Source of the DNA: Gemmataceae bacterium
Lineage (GTDB): Bacteria; Planctomycetota; Planctomycetia; Gemmatales; Gemmataceae
Assembly (NCBI GenBank): GCA_025055795.1
Contig: JANWVV010000017.1
Location: forward strand, 1-64,000
Direction of reading: 5' to 3'
DNA: 64,000 nucleotides
A program made the position numbers and the translations under genes. Numbering within the stretch: position 1 is the first letter of the stretch; every line of letters begins with the position of its first letter. The notes under the pieces were generated by a model. The model saw nothing but the letters and a program-made list of their open reading frames with translations. It was not told the DNA's origin and ran no database searches. Shown piece after piece: positions 10,360 to 20,867 of this stretch.

Positions 10360-10627
10360 CCGATACGGCTTTCTCAATTGCCGGTGTAACGACGGTTAGA
10401 TAGACCCCCCTGGTCGTACTGTCGAAAAATGACAGAGACCAGTGCTGACGATTGCTCCAGACTTTGGAAACCTCCGGGAGGAGCAAAAAGATCTCAGGTT
10501 AGGAGACATGGGTCTTATTTATTCGCAGACCAGTCCCTGGGGCGAGATTGGTTGTTGAGCCTCCCGGTTTTGAGACCGGAACTGACCAGCGGTATCAGAA
10601 TCATCGGCTGCCAGAAGGTGCATAGCC

Positions 10628-11059
10628 ATGCCATACACAGCCAAACATCGTTTTGCAGACATGGGGCCGCGTAAGATCCGCCCCTTCGCCAACCTGGTGC
10701 GTGGCCGGAATGTCAACGAAGCGTTGGAGCTGTTGTCTTTTTATCCCAATCGGGGCGCTAAGCTGCTGGCAGCTGTCATCAAGAGTGCCTACAGCAACGC
10801 CGAATTCCTGGAGCATCCCGATCCGGACGAGTTAATTGTCCTGGAGTGCCGGGTGGACGGTGCCCCGATGTATAAGCGGATCCAACCGCGAGCCCGGGGC
10901 ACTGCCTTCCGTATCCTCCGCCGACTGTCCCACATTACAGTCACATTGATGGACGAGACGGAAATGCAGGAATATCTGACGCATCTGAAGGCAGGAGGAG
11001 TACGACAAAACCTGGCTCGGCTAGCCCAAGGGTGGCTCAAACGCCATGCGGTCAGTTGA
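10628..11059 (+). CDS. rplV: 50S ribosomal protein L22
   Basis: AKHRFADMGPRKIRPFANLVRGRNVNEALELLSFYPNRGAKLLAAVIKSAYSNAE; C-terminal PRARGTAFRILRRLSHITV. Confidence 0.94.
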   Translation: MPYTAKHRFADMGPRKIRPFANLVRGRNVNEALELLSFYPNRGAKLLAAVIKSAYSNAEFLEHPDPDELIVLECRVDGAPMYKRIQPRARGTAFRILRRLSHITVTLMDETEMQEYLTHLKAGGVRQNLARLAQGWLKRHAVS

Positions 11060-11252
11060 ATCCCCAGCCTGCAACATTGATAAAGTCAAGCGGTCCTCGG
11101 AAGGGACATACTGGAATCAGACCGGTGGACCGCTCAAGTGAAAAACCAGCGACGACCAGCAACCGACTCGACTACAGGCGAAACGACTGAGATTGACGAT
11201 GATACATTCCGCCTGATTTGACCTGCTGCATCAATTGCTAAGGAATGAATTT

Positions 11253-11978
11253 ATGGGGCAGAAAGTACGTCCGACCGGTTTTCGCACGGGCATTATGCGA
11301 CCATGGCGGAGCATCTGGTATGCCGGCAAGCAGGACTATGCCGAACTGCTGCTGGAAGACTATACCATTCGCAAGTTCATACACAAGTATTTGAGCCGCC
11401 AACGGGAACGCAAGGAACAACGGCCTGCTATTTCGGAGATCCGCATCGAGCGGACGCGGGAACAGGTCACCGTGTATGTCGCTTCGTCACGGGTCGGTGC
11501 AATTATTGGCAAAAAAGGCGAAAAAATCGACAAATTGACCAAGGAACTGGAAAAGCTGACCCGCCGACGCATCGAGATCAAAACGATCGAGGTAACCCGT
11601 CCCGAGATCGACGCCCAACTGATTGCGGAGGACATCGCGGAGCAATTGGAGCGGCGTGCCAGTTTCCGCCGCACTATGAAGCAGGCGATGCAAAAAGCCA
11701 TGGAAAGTGGGGCCCGTGGTATCAAGATTCAGTTGTCGGGCCGGCTGGGGGGAGCGGAAATGGCCCGGTGCGAAAAGGCTATGGACGGCTCGGTGCCATT
11801 GTCCACCTTACGGTGCAAAATCGACTACGGCTTTACTGAGGCTGCCACCCCCCAAGGCAACATCGGGATCAAAGTCTGGGTGAACCAAGGGGACTATTTA
11901 ACAGGAGATACCGTCGATGCCACTGATGCCCAAACGGGTCAAGTACAGAAAAAGTCAACGCGGCGTCGCCCAAGGTAA
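11253..11978 (+). CDS. rpsC: 30S ribosomal protein S3
   Basis: MGQKVRPTGFRTGIMRPWRSIWYAGKQDYAELL...VGAIIGKKGEKIDKL (KH domain). Start 11253 preceded by AAGGAATGAATTT. Confidence 0.97.
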   Translation: MGQKVRPTGFRTGIMRPWRSIWYAGKQDYAELLLEDYTIRKFIHKYLSRQRERKEQRPAISEIRIERTREQVTVYVASSRVGAIIGKKGEKIDKLTKELEKLTRRRIEIKTIEVTRPEIDAQLIAEDIAEQLERRASFRRTMKQAMQKAMESGARGIKIQLSGRLGGAEMARCEKAMDGSVPLSTLRCKIDYGFTEAATPQGNIGIKVWVNQGDYLTGDTVDATDAQTGQVQKKSTRRRPR

Positions 11979-12375
11979 GACCACCCGCAAAAAGTATCAT
12001 GGTCCGATCCGGGGCTTTGCCCAACGCGGTAATTTTGTCGCCTATGGCGATTATGGCCTGCAGGCATTGGAGGGCGGCTGGCTGTCCGCCGAGTGTATCG
12101 AAGCTGGACGAATCACCATGACCCGCTTCGTCTCGGGTGAAGGCCGCTACTACATTCGTGTCTTCCCCCATAAACCGATCACGGCCATTCCCGCAGAAAC
12201 CCGCATGGGCAAAGGGAAGGGCGAACCGGAGTACTGGGCGGCTGTTGTTCGTCCCGGTCAAATCTTATTCGAAATCGGCGGTCTGCCCGAAGCAGCAGCT
12301 CGGGATTGTCTGGCCCGCGTCGCATACAAAATGCCCTTCAAGTGTCGCTTCGTGGCCCGCCGACCGAGCATCTGA
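11917..12375 (+). CDS. rplP: 50S ribosomal protein L16
   Basis: [67 protein letters not shown]. Start overlaps the rpsC 3' end. Confidence 0.97.
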   Translation: MPLMPKRVKYRKSQRGVAQGKTTRKKYHGPIRGFAQRGNFVAYGDYGLQALEGGWLSAECIEAGRITMTRFVSGEGRYYIRVFPHKPITAIPAETRMGKGKGEPEYWAAVVRPGQILFEIGGLPEAAARDCLARVAYKMPFKCRFVARRPSI

Positions 12376-12667
12376 CCTTTGTGGTTGTCCCATCTACCCG
12401 CGTTGTTCGCCTGACAACCCCACCTCGATCGAAACCAGTATCTGGCTGGGCCAAGGGATACGGGGGCCGCGGCACTGATGGGTCCTCCCGTACCAGCCAT
12501 TATCCGTGGTTTGTAACCCAAAAATACAACCGCTGGAATGGCTTGACCCTCCTGCCGTGACTTCTATGATAAATCTTTCCCTATAACGGACAAAGGTTGG
12601 GAAGGCGACCAAACCCTTGCTTTGTTGATGGACAGGTCGTCCCCGGTCCGTCCAGGAGCCCGAAGCC

Positions 12668-13021
12668 ATGGCCCTGAAAACCCGCGATTTACGCGGAATG
12701 AGCGACGAACAGTTACAAACAACCCTGCGCGATCTGGAAAAACACTTGTTCCAGCTCCGTGTCCAAGCAGCCACGGATCGCCTCAAGGCCCCCGCTGAAG
12801 TGCGGAAAACAAAACGGGACATTGCTCGCGTCAAGACAATCCAGCGGCAACGCGAACTGGCCAAGCTCCGCGAGCTGCCCCCCGATCAACTGCAGGCCCG
12901 CATCGAGCGGCTGGAAAAACGCGTGGCCGACAACCTGCCAGGCAAACGCCGGGCCCACCGTCAGGCGCAACGCCTCAAGCGTTTCCTTGCCGAGAAAACC
13001 TCGGCAACTGCCAAACGCTAA
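12668..13021 (+). CDS. rpmC: 50S ribosomal protein L29 with long C-terminal extension
   Basis: MALKTRDLRGMSDEQLQTTLRDLEKHLFQLRVQAATDRLKAPAEVRKTKRDIARVKTIQRQREL; 117 aa. Confidence 0.9.
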   Translation: MALKTRDLRGMSDEQLQTTLRDLEKHLFQLRVQAATDRLKAPAEVRKTKRDIARVKTIQRQRELAKLRELPPDQLQARIERLEKRVADNLPGKRRAHRQAQRLKRFLAEKTSATAKR

Positions 13022-13274
13022 ACCCAGAGCGGTGCACACAACACCGATACGGAACCTAGCAATCCCGGGTTGCACACGGAACGCGTTACAGAGATGTGCT
13101 GATTGGCACACCCTTAATCTGGGCTAAAACCAGGATCCCTAGAGCATCCTGACGTAAATCAATGTGGTCCCGATAGGCTTGCGGGTCTCCCGAATTCAAA
13201 GACCACAAGAGCGAACCCAGCGAGGAATCAGCATACACTGCTAGAAATCGAACTTAGGGATTATGGTGATACCT

Positions 13275-13685
13275 ATGAGCGAGCCAACAACCAACACCCC
13301 GTCCGCTGCCACACCGGCCAAAACAACCGGCCGACGCGTCCTGCAAGGGATCGTCACGCGTGACAAGATGAACAAGACGCGTCGCGTCGAGGTGGAACGA
13401 TTGGTCCAGCATCCACGGTACGGTAAGTACATCAAGCGACGGACAATCTGTTACGTTCACGACGAAAATAACGAATCGCATCTGGGAGACACGGTGGAAA
13501 TTATCGAATCCCGTCCGTTGTCGCGCCTGAAACGGTGGCGATTAGTCCGGATCGTCAAGAAAGCGCCCACCCGTACCTTGTCACAATTGGAAGGAGCCGT
13601 GGCAGGCAGCGAATTGCCTGATGCATTGCAATCACCAGCGTCCACCCCATCCGGCACCACACCTACCACTCCGACACAGGCCTAA
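13275..13685 (+). CDS. rpsQ: 30S ribosomal protein S17 with C-terminal extension
   Basis: [75 protein letters not shown]. Confidence 0.95.
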   Translation: MSEPTTNTPSAATPAKTTGRRVLQGIVTRDKMNKTRRVEVERLVQHPRYGKYIKRRTICYVHDENNESHLGDTVEIIESRPLSRLKRWRLVRIVKKAPTRTLSQLEGAVAGSELPDALQSPASTPSGTTPTTPTQA

Positions 13686-13786
13686 CGGACAATAAAACTA
13701 TTTGGCAGTAGGGGATAGGTCGGGCCGTTGCGGTAAGCCTTGTTTTCGTAATGTTGTGGCAAATTGTTTATCGGGAGAGGCAAGCC

Positions 13787-14152
13787 ATGATTCAAATGTA
13801 TACTTACCTGGACGTTGCCGATAACACCGGCGCCAAAGAGGTGATGTGCATCCAGGTACTAGGTGGCTCTAAAAAGCGCGTAGCCCACATTGGCGATATT
13901 ATCCGCGCTAGCGTGAAGAAAGCCATCCCCGGCGGAGACGTTAAGCCGGGCGACGTGGTCCGTGGCGTAGTTGTCCGCACCCGGGCCGCCACCCGTCGTG
14001 AGGACGGAAGTTACGTCCGCTTCGACCGTAATGCTATGGTTCTGCTAGATAACGAAAACAACCCCCGCGGAACCCGCATCTTCGGAGCCATCCCACGCGA
14101 ATTACGCACCAAGTTTATGAAAATCGTTAATTTGGCCGCAGAAGTCGTATGA
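13787..14152 (+). CDS. rplN: 50S ribosomal protein L14
   Basis: [65 protein letters not shown]. Confidence 0.97.
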   Translation: MIQMYTYLDVADNTGAKEVMCIQVLGGSKKRVAHIGDIIRASVKKAIPGGDVKPGDVVRGVVVRTRAATRREDGSYVRFDRNAMVLLDNENNPRGTRIFGAIPRELRTKFMKIVNLAAEVV

Positions 14153-14362
14153 AAATGTACACATTGCCAGTAAACCATAGCGGACTGACCAACGGCTGAA
14201 ACTACTTGTAGAGCTATGTGGCGTAGCTGACGGATCAGCTCTGTCTGGAATTCAGTCCGCAGGCACAGGTAATGCTCACTGTACTGCTCTTGTGGCGCGA
14301 GCCCGAAATCCCGAAAAAAGGAACTGCGACTACTAACCTGAATATGTAAGGGGCTGGAATCC

Positions 14363-14731
14363 ATGTACATTCGTAAAGACGACATCGTTGAGGTCATCGC
14401 CGGCGATGACAAGGGCAAACGTGGCAAGGTACTACGAGTGATTCCTGATAAAAACCAGGTTGTTGTCGAGGGAATTAACCTGGTTTATCGTCACGTCAAG
14501 CCGTCGCGGCGTAATCCCCAAGGCGGGCGGATTTCCAAAGAAATGCCTATTGACGCTTCGAACGTAGCCTTGATCGACCCCGTACAGAACAAGCCGACAA
14601 GGGTGGGTGTGCGTTACCTGCCCGATGGCAGCAAGGAGCTGTATGCCAAGCGGAGTGGCACCCGCCTCCGCTTGCTCAGCAAGCCGCGGCCCCGCTACGC
14701 CCAGCAGACAATCAACCCGACCAGTCGTTGA
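14363..14731 (+). CDS. rplX: 50S ribosomal protein L24
   Basis: MYIRKDDIVEVIAGDDKGKRGKVLRVIPDKNQVVVEGINLVYRHVKPSRRNPQGGRISKEMPIDASNVAL. Confidence 0.97.
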   Translation: MYIRKDDIVEVIAGDDKGKRGKVLRVIPDKNQVVVEGINLVYRHVKPSRRNPQGGRISKEMPIDASNVALIDPVQNKPTRVGVRYLPDGSKELYAKRSGTRLRLLSKPRPRYAQQTINPTSR

Positions 14732-14819
14732 CTTTTTCCGGGCTATTATTGCCGACTTTTTACAAGTTATTGGCTGGCACCAATCGTTTTGCAAAGAAGT
14801 GATCGGTCAGTTCTACCAA

Positions 14820-14885
14820 CGGGGATGTCCGAAAACACATCCCCGAAGGCCTCTAAATTACCCCGAGTTGTTCATTAAACTGGGG
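14820..14885 (+). promoter_or_regulatory. Tandem intercistronic RNA hairpins between rplX and rplE
   Basis: Hairpin 1: CGGGGATGT (14820-14828) / ACATCCCCG (14837-14845), perfect 9 bp. Hairpin 2: CCCC-g-AGTT (14861-14869) / AACTGGGG (14878-14885). CGGGG at 14820 could pair alternatively with CCCCG at 14861. Confidence 0.5.
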
Positions 14886-15094
14886 AAGTCGACGCGTTCA
14901 GCAACGTATTACTGAAAATTAATCAGAACTATAGGCCGTCGCGACTGGAAGGATGGTGCATTGTCTAATTAGTTCCCCGCCCTTGGCAAGTTGTAGGTAA
15001 CTCGTTATAAAATTCAACCTGACTTTTACGGTCGGTGAAATCACATGGCCTAATAGAGCAGTAACTCTCCGGCGTGTGCCTCTTCTAATTTAGG

Positions 15095-15670
15095 ATGGTT
15101 GCCATGACCGCTACAACGACTCAACTACCGCCGCCACGCTTGAAGGTGCTATACGACAAGGAAATCGTGCCCGCATTGATGAAAAAGTTCGGGCGTACGA
15201 ACGTGCTCAGTCTGCCCCGGCTGGAAAAGATCGTGATCAACATGGGCGTAGGTAAGGCGTTACAAGACAAGGAACGCCTCAAGCAGGCTGTGGAACACCT
15301 GGCGGTGATTGCGGGCCAGCGACCGCAGATCACTAAGGCACGCAAGTCGATTAGCAGCTTCCGGCTGCGTGCCGGGTATGAAATCGGCTGCCGCGTCACG
15401 TTGCGTGGCCGACGCATGTACGAGTTCCTCGATCGTCTGATAAATGTTGCCCTGCCACGCATTCGTGACTTCCGCGGAGTCAACCCCAAAAGCTTTGATG
15501 GTCACGGCAATTACTCCCTAGGCGTCAGCGAGCAGATGATCTTCCCGGAAGTCGACCCGGATACCGTTCATTTCACTCAGGGCATGGACATCACCATCGT
15601 CACTACCACCGACAGCGACGAAGAGGCACGCGAACTTCTTCGCCTCTTCGGCATGCCCTTCCGCTCCTGA
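15095..15670 (+). CDS. rplE: 50S ribosomal protein L5
   Basis: [77 protein letters not shown]. Confidence 0.97.
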   Translation: MVAMTATTTQLPPPRLKVLYDKEIVPALMKKFGRTNVLSLPRLEKIVINMGVGKALQDKERLKQAVEHLAVIAGQRPQITKARKSISSFRLRAGYEIGCRVTLRGRRMYEFLDRLINVALPRIRDFRGVNPKSFDGHGNYSLGVSEQMIFPEVDPDTVHFTQGMDITIVTTTDSDEEARELLRLFGMPFRS

Positions 15671-15832
15671 GCAACACCCCGAAGGGCAGCTTGATTTCCA
15701 GTCAGTTCTTTCCCGTGTTGCCCGTGCCAAGGAAGCTCAAAAGCAGGGCTTAACCCCTACACAACTAGCTATGCCGTTGAGTGCCCCCCAACTATTGCGT
15801 CATTGCGTTGACAACCTACATCCGCAATCCGG

Positions 15833-17275
15833 ATGGCACTGACCATGTTGTTATCCTTTGAAGTTCCACATTTCCGACTGGTAATTCTGGTCGCTTCAGC
15901 CGTTGGAGGAGCCGTTGCCGGGATGGAACGGTTAGAAACCCATGCCCAGGAGGCTCCGCAACGGCAGGAACTAGTTTACGCCCCTGCCCCAGTTGACAAT
16001 CCCCTGAAGGGACTGGTGCCTTATCAAGGCGATGTCCGCCGCGACTTTCCACATTCGCTCGAGTTCAACTACGTTTTTTTCCATCAACTGGTCAAAGGGT
16101 ATGCCGAGTTCGATTGGAAGCCCCTGGAACAAATGCTGGACGACATTGCGTCCCGCGGGCACCAGGCAGTAGTGCGGATCGCGTTGGAATATCCCGGCCG
16201 GACAGGTCTGATTCCAGACTTTCTGATCCGTGACGGCTTGAAAGTGACCCGTTGGCGCTTCCAGGAGTCGGCCGATCGCCCCGGTCAGTGGGTAGAAACA
16301 CCCGATTATGAGAATCCGCGTCTGCGGCGCTGCCTGCGGGAGTTGATCCATGCCCTAGGCAAAAAATATGATGGTGATCCGCGGCTGGGCTTCATTACCG
16401 CCGGACTGCTGGGGCTGTGGGGCGAGTGGCATACCTGGCCACGCTCCGAACTGTTCGCGAGTAAGACCGTGCAACAAGAAGTGATGGATGCTTATGAGGC
16501 CGCTTTCAAAACAACCCCCATCCTTTTACGCTATCCCGCGAATGACAACCATCCGACCCTGGCAGCTAATGCTCACCGCCGTTTCGGCTACCACGATGAC
16601 TCGTTTGCCTGGGCCACTTTACCTACGGGTCGCAAGGAAGATGCTTGGTTTTTCCTATCCGCTCTGAAGGCAGCTGGTCCCAATGCTGAGGCTAAGTGGC
16701 AGACCCATCCGATTGGCGGGGAGATCCGCCCGGAGGCCTGGGGCCGCGTCTTCGACGATGACCCCGGCGATCCCCGCATCCAGAATTTCCGCCGATGTGT
16801 CGAGGCCACACATGCGTCCTGGCTAATGGACAGCGGTATGTTCCGGCGAAAAGTCCCCCCTGCCCGCCGGCAAAAAGCCCTGCAGGAGGTACGCCGTTTG
16901 GGCTACGAATTTCATGTGTCAGCGGTCACTGTGCCGACCCAGGCCCACGGGTCACTGCCCGTCGAATTAGAACTAGTCAACCGTGGCGTGGCCCCCTTCT
17001 ACTACGACTGGAAAGCGCAATGGGGACTGCTGGTCAACGGCAAGGCCATCCACACCTGGCCGAGCCAGGGGAAACTGACCGGTCTGCTACCCGGCGACCC
17101 ACCCCGCCGCTGGCGAGAACGCTTGGACATCTCTGCGGTGCCGCCAGGCCGCTACGTCCTGGCGGTACGCGTCCCCCATCCTCTTCCCCAGGGAGCTCCT
17201 TTGCGGTTTGCCAATGCCACGCAAGATACAGACGCCCCCGGCTGGCTTTCCTTAGGCCAGATTCAGATCCGTTAA
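15833..17275 (+). CDS. DUF4832-like secreted protein (glycoside-hydrolase-like TIM-barrel plus beta domain) inserted in the spc operon
   Basis: NPLKGLVPYQGDVRRDFPHSLEFNYVFFHQLVKGYAEFDWKPLEQMLDDIASRGHQAVVRIALEYPGRT...LGFITAGLLGLWGEWHTWP; C-terminal beta domain. Family assigned by recall of the motif pattern. Confidence 0.75.
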   Translation: MALTMLLSFEVPHFRLVILVASAVGGAVAGMERLETHAQEAPQRQELVYAPAPVDNPLKGLVPYQGDVRRDFPHSLEFNYVFFHQLVKGYAEFDWKPLEQMLDDIASRGHQAVVRIALEYPGRTGLIPDFLIRDGLKVTRWRFQESADRPGQWVETPDYENPRLRRCLRELIHALGKKYDGDPRLGFITAGLLGLWGEWHTWPRSELFASKTVQQEVMDAYEAAFKTTPILLRYPANDNHPTLAANAHRRFGYHDDSFAWATLPTGRKEDAWFFLSALKAAGPNAEAKWQTHPIGGEIRPEAWGRVFDDDPGDPRIQNFRRCVEATHASWLMDSGMFRRKVPPARRQKALQEVRRLGYEFHVSAVTVPTQAHGSLPVELELVNRGVAPFYYDWKAQWGLLVNGKAIHTWPSQGKLTGLLPGDPPRRWRERLDISAVPPGRYVLAVRVPHPLPQGAPLRFANATQDTDAPGWLSLGQIQIR

Positions 17276-17610
17276 GACATCCTAGCACTGGTTGTTAGCA
17301 AGCACCCCGTCCAGCCCCCGATGCTCTTGCCGAGTGTACCACTGGGACGTTGCCCCCCGGAGGCCTCGGTTCAATCAGGGCCCTGTTCAGTGGGATTGTT
17401 TGGCCCGTTCAAGGCTCAAAGGCGGTTGCAGATGGCTAATCTGACCTGAAGCCGTTACTGGCAAGGCGAGGGAATTTTTCTCTTTGTCCTATTGGCGGTA
17501 GGGTAAACGGGTTGTAGAAAAGATAGTCTCAGTGTGCAGGAACGGCCGGTTCCCTCTTCCCAGAGCGGTGCTGGCAGGAGCGAGCCGGTACGCCCCGGGG
17601 GTATACAGCA

Positions 17611-17871
17611 ATGTCCACTAACGCGCAAGAGGCCAAGCATCGCCGGCAGCTCGCGGCGATAATGGTTCACGTGGCAGAGATGAAAAAGCCACCGGAGCAA
17701 CGGGACAAAAGCAAGTTGTTGCCCGGAAGGGTGTTAATTCGATTCCGGCGGCGCTGCCGCATCTGCGGCCGGGGACGAGCCGTTTATCGCAAATTCGGCA
17801 TCTGTCGCATCTGTTTCCGAACGCTGGCTAGCGACGGCATGATTCCCGGTGTCCGTAAGGCTTCCTGGTAG
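17611..17871 (+). CDS. rpsN: 30S ribosomal protein S14 (zinc-ribbon type)
   Basis: [43 protein letters not shown], two CxxC motifs. Confidence 0.95.
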   Translation: MSTNAQEAKHRRQLAAIMVHVAEMKKPPEQRDKSKLLPGRVLIRFRRRCRICGRGRAVYRKFGICRICFRTLASDGMIPGVRKASW

Positions 17872-18021
17872 CCCTGTGCTCCCTCATCGGCGGTACGATT
17901 GCCCCGGAGATACTTGCCGCTGGGCCATCGCCGATGTTGTAACCCAATCCCGAGTTAAGCCGGTGCATCGTGCCCCTCAGTCTAAAGCGCCTGCTGACTT
18001 GCAAGACCAGAGGACATTGCC

Positions 18022-18477
18022 ATGATGACAGATCCGATCGCCGATATGCTTACCCGCATCCGTAACGCCAATGCCGTCGAGCGGCCGTACGTGGAAATGC
18101 CGGCCACGAAGATGAAAGTGGCCATTGCCCGCGTTCTGTTGGAAGAGGGATTCATTCTGGGTTATCGGACCGGCAAGTATGTCACCGTACAAACGGAAAA
18201 CGGTGTCGAGCAACAGTTCCAGGAAGTCGATAAGCTCGGCGAACCTCACCTGATCCTGCAGATATTCCTGAAGTACGGTCCGGACGGCGAGAAGGTGATC
18301 CGCCACATTGAGCGATACTCCAAGCCGGGACGACGGATTTACATGGGTTATAAGGAGCTACGGCCTGTTCTGGATGGACTGGGTATCGCGGTTCTAAGCA
18401 CCAGTAAGGGCGTACTATCCGACCGTCAGGCCCGCAAGCAAAAGGTAGGAGGCGAGGTCATTTGTACCGTCTGGTAG
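18022..18477 (+). CDS. rpsH: 30S ribosomal protein S8
   Basis: MMTDPIADMLTRIRNANAVERPYVEMPATKMKVAIARVLLEEGFI...GLGIAVLSTSKGVLSDRQARKQKVGGEVICTVW. Confidence 0.97.
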   Translation: MMTDPIADMLTRIRNANAVERPYVEMPATKMKVAIARVLLEEGFILGYRTGKYVTVQTENGVEQQFQEVDKLGEPHLILQIFLKYGPDGEKVIRHIERYSKPGRRIYMGYKELRPVLDGLGIAVLSTSKGVLSDRQARKQKVGGEVICTVW

Positions 18478-18709
18478 CCTGCCCACCCCCCAGGGGTTTC
18501 TCACTACCCCCGGGCTGTATCGCAACGTCGGATGACTACAGTGGCGAGATAGCCTCACATTCAAGGAGAATGTGTGAACCGGACGGCCCCAACTTGGTGG
18601 AACAATGCGGATCCTTACCTGAATCTCCACAGAGCTACCAACGCGTGAGAGCTAGTCATTCCAGGTGTGGACCACCGCTTGGAGCGACGAGCAAGGGGGA
18701 GCTAGAACG

Positions 18710-19258
18710 ATGTCGCGGATCGGACGTCAGCCAATAGAAGTCCCTGCAGGGGTCAAAGTGACCTTGCACAACGGCGAGATTATCGTGGAAGGCCCCAAGG
18801 GTAAACTGCAGTGGAAATACCACCCAAACATGCATGTGGCGTTTGACGGTAAGCAGATCACGGTTACCCGACCCAACGACGAGCGTCTGAACCGGGCCCT
18901 GCACGGTCTGACCCGGGCCCTGATCGCCAACATGGTCAAAGGGGTAACGCAAGGGTACGAGAAGCGACTGAAAGTAGAAGGGGTAGGCTTTCAGGCGGCC
19001 TTGAAAGGGAAAGGGGTGGAATTGACCGTCGGCTATGCCAATCGGATCTATCATGAGCCTCCACCCGGCGTGACCGTGGCTGTGCCCGATCCCACCACAA
19101 TAGTGGTCAGCGGCATCGACAAGCAGAAGGTCGGCCAGTTTGCCGCCGAAATTCGCGCCAGCCGCAAGCCGGAACCTTATAAGGGCAAGGGGATCCGCTA
19201 CGAAAACGAAGTGGTACGACGCAAGGAAGGTAAGTCGTTTGCTTCAGGAGGCAAATAA
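18710..19258 (+). CDS. rplF: 50S ribosomal protein L6
   Basis: MSRIGRQPIEVPAGVKVTLHNGEIIVEGPKGKLQWKYHPNMHV...EPYKGKGIRYENEVVRRKEGKS. Confidence 0.97.
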   Translation: MSRIGRQPIEVPAGVKVTLHNGEIIVEGPKGKLQWKYHPNMHVAFDGKQITVTRPNDERLNRALHGLTRALIANMVKGVTQGYEKRLKVEGVGFQAALKGKGVELTVGYANRIYHEPPPGVTVAVPDPTTIVVSGIDKQKVGQFAAEIRASRKPEPYKGKGIRYENEVVRRKEGKSFASGGK

Positions 19259-19387
19259 ACGGCTACTAGCAGCTAACAATCCGTGTCGTTCTCAACCCAG
19301 GGGTAGCATAGCGGTTTACTTTTAAATGCCTTTAGCCTTCATCCGGCAAATTCTCCGGAGATTGTCCGCACAGTGAATGGAGCGGCT

Positions 19388-19897
19388 ATGAACAGGCAGA
19401 AGCAGAAGCAGTTGCGTGCCCAGCGGCGGAAGTTCCGTGTTCGGAACCGGATCTACGGCACACCCCAGCGGCCACGCCTAAGCGTGTTCCGCAGTAACAT
19501 GCATATTTACGCCCAGTTGATCGACGATCTGCACGGCGTGACCCTAGCCGCGGCCAGCAGCTGTGGCAAAAACTCTGGCATCAGCTATGGCGGCAACATT
19601 GCCGCCGCCCAGGCCGTGGGCCGCAAAATCGCTGAGCTGGCCAAGGCCAAGGGGATTACTCAGGCCGTCTTTGATCGTGGCAGCTACCGGTTCCACGGTC
19701 GGGTTGCCGCTTTGGCGATCGCTGCGACCGAGGCGGGGCTCAAATGCACCGACCCGGAGGCCATCCGAGCCAAGCAACAAGCACGAGCCGAGCAACGAGC
19801 AGAAGGCCCCAAACCCAAGGCCGAAACAAAGCCCAAGGGGGGACCGCCCGCCGCTGCCAAGGCACCGGCCAAAAAGCCGCAGAAGGCCGGCAAATAA
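19388..19897 (+). CDS. rplR: 50S ribosomal protein L18 with Ala/Lys/Pro-rich C-terminal tail
   Basis: [46 protein letters not shown]...[19 protein letters not shown]. Confidence 0.95.
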   Translation: MNRQKQKQLRAQRRKFRVRNRIYGTPQRPRLSVFRSNMHIYAQLIDDLHGVTLAAASSCGKNSGISYGGNIAAAQAVGRKIAELAKAKGITQAVFDRGSYRFHGRVAALAIAATEAGLKCTDPEAIRAKQQARAEQRAEGPKPKAETKPKGGPPAAAKAPAKKPQKAGK

Positions 19898-20141
19898 GCA
19901 ATTACCCCTGTGGGGTCCGCCCTCAGTGGGCCCTTGCAGCACCGCGAACAACCGCTCGCTTTTTGCAGGACGAGTACCCTCACGGGGGGATATAACCCCA
20001 AGTATTCTAATGCCACTGATGTGACGGTTTTACAGCAGTGCGGGGCGTAACGTCGCTAATACCCTGGACTCCAGCAGGACGGGAACACTAAGACAGTGTA
20101 GTATTCAGGAGAGGCTGAACGACCTGAATGAGGGGATAGAC

Positions 20142-20660
20142 ATGGCACGCGAACGGCGCGACAAAGGGGACGTAGATACTTACGATCAGGTGGAACTGAA
20201 GGACTACGTAGTGAAGATCCGTCGCTGCGCCGCAGTAGTGAAGGGAGGCCGACGTTTCAGTTTCAACGCCCTGGTCGTTGTGGGGGATGGGCGAGGCCGA
20301 GTAGCCTACGGCTACGGTAAGGCCAACGAAGTACCGCCTGCCGTGGAAAAAGCGGTTAAGGAAGGGGAGGAAAAAGTCCGGCGTTCCGCCCCGTTTGCTC
20401 TGCGTGGTACCACGATTCCCCACCGGGTGATTGGCCATTATGGTGCGAGCAAGGTAGTGATGATCCCGGCTGGTCCAGGCACAGGGGTTAAAGCTGGGCC
20501 GGGGGTCCGCGAAGTGCTACAGGCCTGCGGTATCACCGACATTCTCACCAAGGTGCACGGCAGCACTAACCCGATCAACCTGGTCAAGGCCACCCTTAAC
20601 GGACTGGAACAATTGCGCACCAAAGAGCAAGTGGCTGCCTTGCGTGGCGTTCAACTGTGA
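20142..20660 (+). CDS. rpsE: 30S ribosomal protein S5
   Basis: LKDYVVKIRRCAAVVKGGRRFSFNALVVVGDGRGRVAYGYGKANEVPPAVEKAVKE...GVKAGPGVREVLQACGITDILTKVHGSTNPINLVKAT. Confidence 0.97.
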   Translation: MARERRDKGDVDTYDQVELKDYVVKIRRCAAVVKGGRRFSFNALVVVGDGRGRVAYGYGKANEVPPAVEKAVKEGEEKVRRSAPFALRGTTIPHRVIGHYGASKVVMIPAGPGTGVKAGPGVREVLQACGITDILTKVHGSTNPINLVKATLNGLEQLRTKEQVAALRGVQL

Positions 20661-20867
20661 GTCAGGACAGACCTGCTGGGCTTAGTTGTCCATACGCCTG
20701 CTGCCCGCCAGCCAACCGCGAGCCAGAAGCAGTAGAAACACTCGCTGGCTTTGCTGACAAGTAGGGGAAGCAATAGATTGAAGCCGCGCGATTGATCGCA
20801 CAAACGGGCAGGCCGGTCTAGCTTAGTACACCAACTAATGCTTGTGAAATAGCTAGGAGAAGGAGCT

